From NCBI GenBank assembly GCA_031549185.1, contig JAVBQG010000036.1, forward strand, positions 1 to 37,175: DNA of 37,175 nt. The letters run 5' to 3'. Source of the stretch: JAVBQG01 sp031549185 (GTDB taxonomy: Bacteria; Synergistota; Synergistia; Synergistales; Synergistaceae). The notes beneath the pieces were generated by a model. The model searched no databases, was not told the origin of the DNA, and saw only the letters and a program-made list of their open reading frames with translations. Positions 30,956 to 37,175 of the stretch are shown here, piece by piece; positions within the stretch are counted from its first letter, which is position 1, and every line of letters begins with the position of its first letter. The translations under genes and the position numbers were made by a program.

Positions 30956-32134
30956 TTACTCGTCGACGTAGCTGCTGAAATAGCCGGAGATGTACACCAC
31001 CGGCGTACCCTTGTCGCCGGAGCCTGACGTGAGGTCGCAGAGGGAGCCGACGAGGTCGGCCAGCTGCCTCGGAGTCGTCCCCAACGATGCCTTCTCGGAG
31101 ATGGCGTTCTCGTTCTTGTTCCTGATCGCCTCGATGACGGCGTTCGTCGAATCCCCGCCCTCCGCGTTGTCGGCCACGAACTTGAACTTGATCTCCTTGG
31201 GCGTGCCACACAGACCGTCGGTAAAGGCCGGCGAGACGACGGGGTCGGCCAGCTCCCAGATGCCGCAGACGGGGTCCTTGAAGGCGCCGTCGCCGTAGAC
31301 CAGAACCTCGAGGTCCTTGCCGGCGGCGATCTTGAGCGCGTCCTTCACGCGCGCGACGAACTTGTCCGCCTCGCGCGGGAAGAGCTTGATCTTCTTCTCG
31401 CTCGTGTAGTTCGAGCCGAGCAGCCCGTACTGCGCGTTGTAGCCCACGCCGTCGCGCAGCGGCTGCGTGCAGAGGTCGTCGAGCCCGAAGACCAGTGCGC
31501 CCGCCTTGTTCAAAATATCCTTATAGATGCCGCGGCTGTGGATGCTCGCCACGACCACGTTTTTCGCAAAACCGAGCGCATAGAACGGGTCGTTCGTGAA
31601 GTGCGCGACGATCTTCTCTGGCGCGACTTCCTTATAGAGCCGCACGTAATCGACCCCCGTAAAGGGGTGGCGGTACTCGCCGAAGTGCGCGTAGAGGGTC
31701 GGCTCCTCGAACGACCCGAGGAGAAGCGACGGCCCCTTCTCGCAGAATACGAGCGGATCGATCAGCTGATTGCCGACTTCGTCGTCGGGGTAGGAGAAGA
31801 AGATGTGGACCTTGCCCGACGCACCCCGGGCGATCCCCTTGAGCAGGGGGTAGAAGCGATTGCGGCTCATGATCGGGAAGAGGACGGCGATATCGCCCTC
31901 CGGCATCTTCCGCCTCACGTCCTCCGCAATGTCGTCGATCGACACGTAGTTTCCCTGCGCACGCGCCAGAAGCGACTCCGTCACACCGACGATGTCCCGA
32001 TCGCGAATCGCGAAGGGCTCGTACGGGGAGGTCGAAGCTTCGAGGATGCTGTTCACAACGATGGTTACGATGTCGTCCCCCTCCATGAGCACGGGGAGGC
32101 GAATTCCTCTGGATACCGTTCCGATGCGGCGCAT
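30956..32134 (-). CDS. CofE-like protein (coenzyme F420-0:L-glutamate ligase domain)
   Basis: This roughly 392-residue protein has the F420-gamma-glutamyl ligase domain fold: an N-terminal IGTVSRGIRLPVLMEGDDIVTIVV, then FAIRDRDIVGVTESLLARAQGNYVSIDDIAEDVR, a central GRG-like SRGIYKDILNKAGALVFGLDDLC, and LEVLVYGDGAFKDPVCGIWELADPVVSPAF. True CofE adds glutamate to F420-0. Nothing else for F420 synthesis is in the window and the protein is longer than CofE (about 250 residues), so it probably acts on another carboxylate substrate. The ATG at 32134 lies 13 nt after the ppnP stop codon; its ribosome site is weak. Confidence 0.75.
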   Translation of the reverse strand: MRRIGTVSRGIRLPVLMEGDDIVTIVVNSILEASTSPYEPFAIRDRDIVGVTESLLARAQGNYVSIDDIAEDVRRKMPEGDIAVLFPIMSRNRFYPLLKGIARGASGKVHIFFSYPDDEVGNQLIDPLVFCEKGPSLLLGSFEEPTLYAHFGEYRHPFTGVDYVRLYKEVAPEKIVAHFTNDPFYALGFAKNVVVASIHSRGIYKDILNKAGALVFGLDDLCTQPLRDGVGYNAQYGLLGSNYTSEKKIKLFPREADKFVARVKDALKIAAGKDLEVLVYGDGAFKDPVCGIWELADPVVSPAFTDGLCGTPKEIKFKFVADNAEGGDSTNAVIEAIRNKNENAISEKASLGTTPRQLADLVGSLCDLTSGSGDKGTPVVYISGYFSSYVDE

Positions 32135-32147
32135 AGGGATCGTTCCG

Positions 32148-32483
32148 TCAGCCTTTGATGTAGGAACAGACGTACTCGGAGATCTCACCGCACTTCAGCT
32201 TGAACTTGCAGTTCGCGGGCAGGCTGAAGGAGGTGCCGGGCGCGTAGGTCTTCCACGCGGACTCGCCGGGGTGCATGATCTCGAGTTTGCCGGCGATGAC
32301 GTCCATAACCTCCGCGTCGCCGGTTCCGAACTCGTACTCGCCGGGGAACGTGATTCCGAAGGTCTTGCGGTCTCCGTTCGGCGTGTATATCGTGTGGCTG
32401 AGCACCTTTCCGTCGTAGTACACGTTCGCCTTCGCGATAGCCTTCACATTGTCGAATTCAACCGCTTTGATCTCGCTGGTCAT
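32148..32483 (-). CDS. ppnP: Pyrimidine/purine nucleoside phosphorylase PpnP
   Basis: This 111-residue single-domain cupin is of the PpnP (YaiE, DUF1255) family, which splits nucleosides to base and ribose 1-phosphate. Typical blocks are VKAIAKANVYYDGKVLSHTIYTPNGDRKTFGI, GEYEFGTGDAEVMDVIAGKLEI and YAPGTSFSLPANCKFKLKC. It is slightly longer than the E. coli protein (94). The ATG at 32483 is preferred; GGAGGGG lies 5-11 nt upstream, and the ATG at 32498 is just before that site. It follows larE by 14 nt and precedes the CofE-like gene in the same operon. Confidence 0.9.
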   Translation of the reverse strand: MTSEIKAVEFDNVKAIAKANVYYDGKVLSHTIYTPNGDRKTFGITFPGEYEFGTGDAEVMDVIAGKLEIMHPGESAWKTYAPGTSFSLPANCKFKLKCGEISEYVCSYIKG

Positions 32484-32497
32484 ATGGATCCCCTCCA

Positions 32498-33334
32498 TTA
32501 CCGAGTTGTCGCGGCCGTTCCGGGGTTCAGGCTTCCCATCGCATAGCCGCCGAGATCAAGTGTAACATATCGATAGCCGATTGTCCTCAAGGCGGCCACG
32601 ACCTCTTGCGAGCGCGCCGATAAAATTTTGAGCGCGAAGGGATCCGCTTCGATGCGGGCAACCTCCCCATGATGGCGAACCCGCACCTGTGAATCGGGCG
32701 GCAGGAGGCCAAGCAGGAACGACTCCGCCCCATCAATCGCCTCAAGCGTCTTTTCCTCGATTCGGAGCGGGGGTGCCACGCGTGATGCGAGACAGGCTGC
32801 CGCCGGTTTGTTCCACGTGGCCAGCCCCCACTCTTTGGAGAGGGCACGCACGTCTTGCTTCGAAAAACCACAGGCCAGCAGCGGGCTGCTCACCTGCGAA
32901 AAATTTCTCATCGCCTCCATGCCCGGCCTGTAATCGTTCAAATCGTCGATGTTCGAGCCGTCCAATACATGCTCATAACCGTTCTCCCTGGCGAAATCGG
33001 CGATCCGGCAGAAACGCAATTTTTTGCAGTAATAGCACTTGCGAGGGTCGTTCTCGACGAAATCCGGGTCGGTCAGCTCATCCACGTCTAGATAAAAGTG
33101 CCGGATTCCGATCGCGCGCGCCATCCTCTCCGCGTCGAGGCGGTCCAGCCTCGTGGAGAGCGGCGAGCGCACGGTAATGGCGGCGGCGTTCTCGCCGAGC
33201 GCACGATACGCCGCCGCCGCCAGAAACGTACTATCCACGCCGCCCGAGAAGGCGACGAGCGCTTTTTCCATACGACCGATCAGGGCGGCGAGCGCCTCCC
33301 CTTTTTCCTGTAACGACGCTTCCTCTTTCATCAT
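32498..33334 (-). CDS. larE: LarE-type sulfur transferase (nickel-pincer cofactor synthesis)
   Basis: This 278-residue N-type ATP pyrophosphatase has the P-loop SGGVDS (30-35), RKCYYCKKLRF (100-108), HVLDGSNIDDLNDYRPGM and NKPAAACLASRVA. C181 in that last block corresponds to the sulfur-donating cysteine of LarE from Lactobacillus plantarum. LarE sulfurates pyridinium-3,5-biscarboxylic acid mononucleotide to form the nickel-pincer cofactor of lactate racemase and LarA relatives. No larA, larB or larC is nearby. Its ATG overlaps the hydG stop codon (ATGA), so the two are translationally coupled. Confidence 0.92.
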   Translation of the reverse strand: MMKEEASLQEKGEALAALIGRMEKALVAFSGGVDSTFLAAAAYRALGENAAAITVRSPLSTRLDRLDAERMARAIGIRHFYLDVDELTDPDFVENDPRKCYYCKKLRFCRIADFARENGYEHVLDGSNIDDLNDYRPGMEAMRNFSQVSSPLLACGFSKQDVRALSKEWGLATWNKPAAACLASRVAPPLRIEEKTLEAIDGAESFLLGLLPPDSQVRVRHHGEVARIEADPFALKILSARSQEVVAALRTIGYRYVTLDLGGYAMGSLNPGTAATTR

Positions 33335-34716
33335 ACGTATAAGTCACGTTCTCCTTCTTTGATCTTGCGGATATTATCCACGGTCAACTCTCTCATTTTA
33401 TCACTTTTGATCTTCGGGATGTTTTTTTCGATCAGCGCGCCCGCCTGCTCCCTGAACGCCTCGTCGCCGTAGTCCATCATGTACTCGCAGAGGGTCATCA
33501 GCGCGTTCGGCAGACAGACGTTTTTGATGTTGCCCGACTTGGCCAGCGACATGAAGCGGTCGCCCGTGCGCCCCTTGCGATAGCACGCGGTGCAAAAACT
33601 CGGCACCAGGTTCTCGTCCATCAGCCAGCGCATGATGTCGATCGCACTGCGCCGGTCCGCAACCTCGAACTGCTCGCCGCCCTCTTCGTACGACTCCCGC
33701 AGGGTGTAGCCGCCGACCTCGACGCTGGAGCCCCCGCTGATCTGCGAGATACCCATCTTGATGAGCTCCTTGCGCATCTCTGGCGACTCGCGCGTCGAGA
33801 TAATCATGCCCGTGTACGGCACAGCGAGGCGGATCGTGGCGACGATCCGCTTGAACTGTTCGTCGGTCAGGATCGCCCCGTAGGCGGACATATCCATGCC
33901 CGGCGCCTCGCAGAGGCGCGGCACGGATATCGTGTGGAAACCGGCCCCATACGTGCGGTCGAGATGCTGGTTGTGCAGCATCAACCCCAGCACTTCGAAG
34001 TTCGCCTCGTGCAGGCCGAAGAGCACGCCGCCGCCCACGTCGTCGATACCGGCCCGCATGGCACGGTCGAAGGCCGTCAGGTGATACTCGAAGTTCGACT
34101 TCGGGCCCGCCTGGTGCATCTTTTTATACGTCGGCTCGTGGTACGTCTCCTGGAAGAGAATATAGGTTCCGATGCCAACGTCCTTCAATTTCTCGTAGTT
34201 TTCCTCGGTGGTCGCGGCGATGTTGACGTTGACCCGCCGTATCTCGCCGGAGTCGACCTTCATGTCGTACAGCGTGTGGATCACTTCGAGGATATAATCG
34301 ACCGGGCAGTTGACCGGGTCCTCCCCCGCCTCCAGCGCCAGGCGTTTATGCCCCATTTTTTCGAGGATCGCCGCCTCGTTCCGTACCTCGTCCATCGTGA
34401 GGCGCTTGCGGTTGAATTTGTTGTCGCACTTGTAGCCGCAGTACAGGCACTTGTTGACACAGTAATCGCTGACATAGAGCGGCGCGAACATGACCACCCG
34501 CTCGCCGTAGATCTCCTCTTTGATTTTGCCGGCTATTTTGAACATCCGCTGGATATGGCCCGCCGACTCCATCGTCAGAAGCGCCGCCACCTCCTCCGGC
34601 TCAAGCCCCTTCAAGTTCTCTGCCCGGTCGAGGATCGCATCCAGAGCTTGCGAACTCGTCCCCTTCGCACCCTCCAGCATCTTCTCGATGATCGCCGCGT
34701 CGATCTTCATAAACAT
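33331..34716 (-). CDS. hydG: [FeFe]-hydrogenase maturase HydG (radical SAM tyrosine lyase)
   Basis: This 461-residue protein has the HydG/ThiH layout. The SAM cluster motif CX3CX2C is C86, C90 and C93 (YVSDYCVNKCLYCGYKC). The C-terminal domain has FCTACYRKGRTGDRFM and a third Cys in NIKNVC, giving CX2CX22C, the auxiliary-cluster motif that distinguishes HydG from ThiH. HydG splits tyrosine to supply CO and CN- to the H-cluster. The ATG at 34716 is favoured (GAGGAGGT 7 nt upstream). hydE, hydF and the hydrogenase itself are not in the window. It follows the TM1266-like gene by 26 nt and overlaps larE by 4 nt. Confidence 0.96.
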   Translation of the reverse strand: MFMKIDAAIIEKMLEGAKGTSSQALDAILDRAENLKGLEPEEVAALLTMESAGHIQRMFKIAGKIKEEIYGERVVMFAPLYVSDYCVNKCLYCGYKCDNKFNRKRLTMDEVRNEAAILEKMGHKRLALEAGEDPVNCPVDYILEVIHTLYDMKVDSGEIRRVNVNIAATTEENYEKLKDVGIGTYILFQETYHEPTYKKMHQAGPKSNFEYHLTAFDRAMRAGIDDVGGGVLFGLHEANFEVLGLMLHNQHLDRTYGAGFHTISVPRLCEAPGMDMSAYGAILTDEQFKRIVATIRLAVPYTGMIISTRESPEMRKELIKMGISQISGGSSVEVGGYTLRESYEEGGEQFEVADRRSAIDIMRWLMDENLVPSFCTACYRKGRTGDRFMSLAKSGNIKNVCLPNALMTLCEYMMDYGDEAFREQAGALIEKNIPKIKSDKMRELTVDNIRKIKEGERDLYV

Positions 34717-34742
34717 TCGCAATACCTCCTCACACAAAAAGC

Positions 34743-34991
34743 CTAAAACTCCTTCTTCGAGATGGCGCTCTTCACCTGCACGCTCGGGATCTGGCCAAGT
34801 CGCCCGGTAAGAGCGTTGATCTGATCCACCTCGCCCATTACAACGAGAGAGACGACCGCAACTCCCTCCGGAAACGGGTTCCCCGTCCGCCCCCGTATGA
34901 TCGGTTTGAACGACGAAACCACCGCGTTAAATTCCCCCTGTATCGCCTCCGGATCTTCAAGAATCGCACCGACAAACGCTATGCGTTTCAC
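34743..34991 (-). CDS. TM1266-like iron-only hydrogenase system regulator
   Basis: This 82-residue protein (KRIAFVGAILEDPEAIQGEFNAVVSSFKPIIRGRTGNPFPEGVAVVSLVVMGE...) matches the small ACT/NikR-like family encoded next to hydrogenase maturases and called the iron-only hydrogenase system regulator; direct evidence of regulation is limited. The start is GTG 34991 (GGAGG 9 nt upstream); ATG 34997 is too close to the ribosome site. The frame is open upstream to 35171, but that part overlaps the leader RNA and terminator and is not coding. It is the first gene of the operon. Confidence 0.82.
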   Translation of the reverse strand: MKRIAFVGAILEDPEAIQGEFNAVVSSFKPIIRGRTGNPFPEGVAVVSLVVMGEVDQINALTGRLGQIPSVQVKSAISKKEF

Positions 34992-35013
34992 CCACATTCT
35001 CCTCCCCGGCAAC

Positions 35014-35037
35014 AAAAAATCGCGCCCACGAGGCGCG
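35014..35037 (-). terminator. Intrinsic terminator directly upstream of the hydG operon
   Basis: On the minus strand CGCGCC-TCGTG-GGCGCG is followed by ATTTTTTG (35020-35014). Only about 22 nt separate it from the first start codon, so transcripts from the promoter at 35204-35232 must pass it to express the operon. Confidence 0.85.
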
Positions 35038-35197
35038 ACGCGAATGTCAACGATATATCGACGATGCGATATCGTTTCACATATGGTCTTTTGCCTCGAT
35101 CCAAAGGGCGACATACCCGCCCTCGGGCATAAAGGATTCAGGTTGTATGGATCACCTTCGACAAGAGCCAAGTCCTCTCGGAAGAAGGTGATTTATT
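35014..35197 (-). ncRNA. Structured leader or small RNA upstream of hydG operon
   Basis: The predicted transcript starts AAUAAAUCACCUUC near 35197. It folds as a 9-bp perfect stem (35184-35192 with 35151-35159) enclosing a shorter GAGAG/CTCTT-type stem, then a second hairpin AGGGCG-GTATGT-like loop-CGCCCT (about 35104-35124), a CGATAT/ATATCG pair near 35050-35073, and ends at the terminator 35014-35037. The length is about 184 nt. Motifs of SAM, TPP, cobalamin, glycine, lysine, Moco, fluoride, FMN and c-di-GMP riboswitches were looked for and not recognised. It may be a riboswitch, a protein-bound attenuator or a stand-alone small RNA. Confidence 0.65.
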
Positions 35198-35203
35198 GCA
35201 CAT

Positions 35204-35232
35204 ATTCTAGCGTCCCCGATAACCGCGGTCAA
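35204..35232 (-). promoter_or_regulatory. Strong sigma70-type promoter of the hydG leader
   Basis: On the minus strand TTGACC (35227-35232) and TAGAAT (35204-35209) are exactly 17 nt apart, each matching consensus at five of six positions. It lies just after the pseudopilin stop codon. Confidence 0.8.
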
Positions 35233-35251
35233 GGCCGGGAACTCGTATAAA

Positions 35252-35809
35252 TTACCGGCAACGATAGAAGATTCTTCGCACACCGGCCACCCCTCCGAGG
35301 TGGTCGACGGAAACCTGAAAAAGCCCCTCCGCGCTGAGAAACTGCGAGAACAGATCGCGTGCCGTGCTGCGAATGAGGTAGTAGCGCCCGGTCTCATTCG
35401 CGCTCTCCGAAATCGGCAGCCTTGGAATGTTGGAGCCCTTCTCGCCAAACAAAGCTGCAGGGTAATCGAGATCAGCGACAAATATCTCGACAGCGATGCC
35501 GCCGGGAAAGTCAACCCGCCCGACGGAAGCCCCACAGCCCGACAGGGCCGCAATGCGTTCCTCCAATAGGCCCTTCGGGGTCGATGAAAAAACGGCCCGA
35601 GGGGCATACCCCGTGCCGGTGTTTTTTAAAACCCAGGCCTCTCCGATATCCAACCCTACTTTCCTCGCGGCGTCGAGCTCCATATACTGCCCGACAAAAG
35701 CGCTCCGGTGCACGGAGGTATCCGACTTAAGCGGCGCAAGCACGGCCAACGCCGTGACGAGGGATATCAGCAAAAAAATGGAGCACACGATAAAGCCGCG
35801 CTCTCTCAT
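35252..35809 (-). CDS. Pseudopilin-like / PilX-type membrane protein
   Basis: This 185-residue protein begins MRERGFIVCSIFLLISLVTALAVLAP: a short basic leader, a Gly-Phe prepilin-peptidase-like site and one hydrophobic helix, the plan of minor pilins or PilX-like proteins, but without Glu5. The soluble part is not recognisable. The ATG at 35809 has GGAG 4 nt upstream and overlaps the stop of the next upstream gene (ATGA). The pair probably encodes minor components of a type IV pilus or type II secretion-like apparatus; no other pilus genes are in the window. Confidence 0.65.
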   Translation of the reverse strand: MRERGFIVCSIFLLISLVTALAVLAPLKSDTSVHRSAFVGQYMELDAARKVGLDIGEAWVLKNTGTGYAPRAVFSSTPKGLLEERIAALSGCGASVGRVDFPGGIAVEIFVADLDYPAALFGEKGSNIPRLPISESANETGRYYLIRSTARDLFSQFLSAEGLFQVSVDHLGGVAGVRRIFYRCR

Positions 35810-36189
35810 CGTTCTCCATCCTGCCAGAACTCCCACTCGAAACCGGCAAACCCTCTCTCCCGATCGGGCACAATTCGTGCGACGCAGAGAGGCACTTGTG
35901 CAATTCGCGTCTCAGCAGATTGCACATCTACGCGCCATCCCATTCTTCCTTTCGCGACGCCTCCCTCCACGCCGCCGGCTACCTCTTCGATCAGAGCAGC
36001 AAAAGCATATGCGTCGTCTCTGTAAATTTTGGCGGCCGTGCTCTGGCGAACCAGCATGGCCGTCGATTGAAGCATGATAATCGCAGCCGAGAGCGCCAAT
36101 GCCGAAGCGAGGATGAAATCGGCCAAAATCATACCCTGCCTTCGACTTCGCGCCGTATCGATGCAAATAAAAATTTTGCGTGATATCAA
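35806..36189 (-). CDS. Prepilin-like protein
   Basis: This 127-residue protein has the leader ARSRRQG followed by MILADFILASALALSAAII, which looks like a type IV prepilin cleavage site (after Gly) with Asp at position 5 in place of the usual Glu, and a single hydrophobic helix. The remainder is unknown. The TTG start at 36189 is preferred because AAGGAGGCG lies 7 nt upstream; ATG 36210 is before that site. It is translationally coupled to the pseudopilin-like gene (4-nt overlap). Function as a minor pilin is an inference. Confidence 0.65.
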   Translation of the reverse strand: MISRKIFICIDTARSRRQGMILADFILASALALSAAIIMLQSTAMLVRQSTAAKIYRDDAYAFAALIEEVAGGVEGGVAKGRMGWRVDVQSAETRIAQVPLCVARIVPDRERGFAGFEWEFWQDGER

Positions 36190-36292
36190 GATAACGCCTC
36201 CTTTTCCCAAGAGATATCACCCAGATTATAGCAAAATTCTTGCCTTCGCAAACTATATAACAAACGCTGCTGCGCTGCTTACTGCCGTCTCT

Positions 36293-36390
36293 GTATATCA
36301 CGCTCATCCGGAGCACCCATTCCGCTGATGACTGTGCACGCCTCACGCTCCGGATTGGGCACACATCACGCTCACGATTGGGCATAGCCT
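36293..36390. repeat. Repeated terminal sequences of an IS21-family element
   Basis: Copies of a 23-bp unit starting TCACGCTC lie at 36298, 36343 and 36366; the last two are directly adjacent and share GATTGGGCA. Multiple internal copies of a terminal sequence are normal for IS21-family ends. The outer end of the element is probably near the TGTATATCACG at 36293, but no second end is in the window. The gap 36190-36292 shows no gene. Confidence 0.6.
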
Positions 36391-36412
36391 GCGAGCGTTG
36401 TGCATAGAGAGA

Positions 36413-36435
36413 GCAGCGGGGACATGCCCCGCTGC
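36413..36435. terminator. Hairpin after istB remnant
   Basis: Perfect 9-bp arms GCAGCGGGG/CCCCGCTGC (36413-36421 and 36427-36435) enclose ACATG, 14 nt beyond the istB stop codon; there is no T tract. Confidence 0.5.
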
Positions 36436-36449
36436 GAAGGTCGTTCCGA

Positions 36450-37022
36450 TTATTTCGCTCCCTCTGTTATCCCCTTCTTTTTACGCATGGAGTCCTGCCC
36501 TGAGATTGTGATTGTATACGAGTCGTGGATGATCCGGTCGAGAATGGCGTCCGCCAGGTTGTCCTCGCCGATCTTCGCGTGCCAGCCCTCCGGGGCGAAC
36601 TGCGAGCTGAAAATGGTCGAGCCTTGTTTGTGTCTGGCATCGATGATTTCCAACAGATCTCTGGCCTCGCTCTCAGAGAGCGGCACCAGCAACCACTCGT
36701 CCAGAATCAACAGACTGACTTTTTTGTACTGCTTCATCAGGTGCCGCCAGTTGCCGTTGCAATGGGCCAGAGCCATATCGCTCAACAACTCGGGCAGGCG
36801 GATGTATTTGACCGTGTAGAAATTCCGGCAGGCAGCCACACCAAAGGCGCTGCTCAGGTAACTTTTCCCGGCTCCCGTCGCGCCGAGAATGATGATGTTT
36901 CTCTTCTCAGCGACATAATTGCAGGTGCCAAGACGTGTTATCAGAGATTTGTCCAGCTGCCTGTCGGCGTGGTATTCGACGTTTTCCAGTGCAGCACCCG
37001 GAACTCCGAGATTCGCATACTG
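36450..37022 (-). pseudogene. istB: IS21-family helper ATPase IstB, 5'-truncated
   Basis: The intact part runs from about VPGAALENVEYHADRQLD to the end and includes Walker A GATGAGKS, SSAFGVAACRNFYTVKYIRLPELLSD, Walker B LLILDEWLL, and the C-terminal ILDRIIHDSYTITISGQDSMR, all normal for IstB (about 190 residues). The usual first 50-60 residues are missing; instead the frame runs into istA sequence in another frame. The open frame can be extended to 37133, but that N-terminus (rich in Arg and Gly) is a shadow of istA. The ATPase would not be expected to work without its N-terminal domain. Confidence 0.8.
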
Positions 37023-37174
37023 TAGTGGTTGCCATCGAAGCGCACCAGGCACTGCGACCCCGCGCGGCGCTCCTCCGTCGCGTAGCCTGAAAACGCCGTC
37101 TGCTGTCTGCGCAGGTACGGCTTTTCCTCGCAAAAAACCTCGTATACGGTCTTGTCGTGGAACTCCGGATGCCG
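36941..37174 (-). pseudogene. istA: IS21-family transposase IstA, 3'-truncated end
   Basis: Read from the window edge, the frame gives HPEFHDKTVYEVFCEEKPYL, then AFSGYATEERRAG and QCLVRFDGNHYSM, which is the C-terminal part of IstA. After this point (about 37016) family similarity stops and the frame continues into istB sequence out of frame, ending at TGA 36941. The rest of the IstA C-terminus is missing. The 5' part of the gene lies outside the window, so earlier damage cannot be judged. Confidence 0.7.
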
Positions 37175-37175
37175 C

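Noticed and set aside
34998..35171. Upstream extension of the TM1266-like frame (58 extra codons)
   Set aside because: It covers the terminator and folded leader, and a good ribosome site supports the start at 34991.
35014..35197. 6S RNA
   Set aside because: The length fits (about 184 nt), but the 5' end pairs locally in a hairpin and not with the 3' end, so the single long 6S rod does not form. I keep it only as a remote option.
1..37175. tRNA, rRNA genes or CRISPR array
   Set aside because: No cloverleaf T-arm motif, rRNA core sequence or regularly spaced repeats were seen on either strand by eye.

Overview
The window looks like chromosomal DNA of a GC-rich (about 60% by eye), anaerobic, diderm bacterium. 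The best guess is Synergistota (Synergistaceae-like). This is inferred from the combination seen here: a beta-barrel porin ending in Phe, a murein lytic transglycosylase and a periplasmic L,D-transpeptidase beside a SpoVS homologue, an [FeFe]-hydrogenase maturase HydG with its TM1266-type partner, and a thioferritin-type DPS-like protein. No rRNA or tRNA gene and no CRISPR array was seen.

Layout. (1) 1-5.8 kb: the 3' end of a porin gene with its terminator, then a minus-strand operon uvrD/pcrA-like - coaE::cutA fusion - M50 protease - surE, preceded by hpf. (2) 5.8-7.7 kb: divergent from hpf, a class I aminotransferase and a LUD-domain (LutC-like) protein. A block of five consecutive perfect hairpins (7707-7869) follows. 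(3) 7.9-11.6 kb, minus: fucO-type alcohol dehydrogenase, a YbaK-type deacylase and a Slt-type transglycosylase. (4) 11.8-16.7 kb, plus: citG-like gene, XRE regulator, ImmA/IrrE-like peptidase and radical SAM protein as one overlapping cluster, then an RpiR-family regulator and a second iron-type alcohol dehydrogenase. (5) 16.8-20.3 kb, minus: hisS-aspS, then spoVS. (6) 20.5-25.9 kb: L,D-transpeptidase (+), a small unknown gene (-), and carA-carB (-) with an intrinsic terminator built around the carA stop codon. (7) 25.9-28.8 kb: a 476-nt non-genic stretch with strong RNA-like inverted repeats, then a polar amino acid ABC transporter whose binding protein and permease are fused. (8) 28.9-30.1 kb, minus: a Fur/PerR-family regulator and a DPS-like thioferritin with a near-perfect Fur box upstream. 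(9) 30.2-35.2 kb, minus: a six-gene operon TM1266-like - hydG - larE - ppnP - CofE-like - acyl-ACP thioesterase. A sigma70-type promoter, a folded leader of about 184 nt and an intrinsic terminator precede the first gene. (10) 35.2-36.2 kb, minus: two pseudopilin-like genes. (11) 36.3-37.2 kb: a decayed IS21-family element in which istA and istB are joined by an internal deletion.

The strongest leads are the promoter-leader-terminator module in front of the hydG operon (a candidate riboswitch, attenuator or small RNA that I could not match to a known class), the CoaE-CutA fusion, the terminator inside carAB, the Fur-box/thioferritin unit, the structured carA/ABC-transporter intergenic region, and the IS21 deletion fusion.
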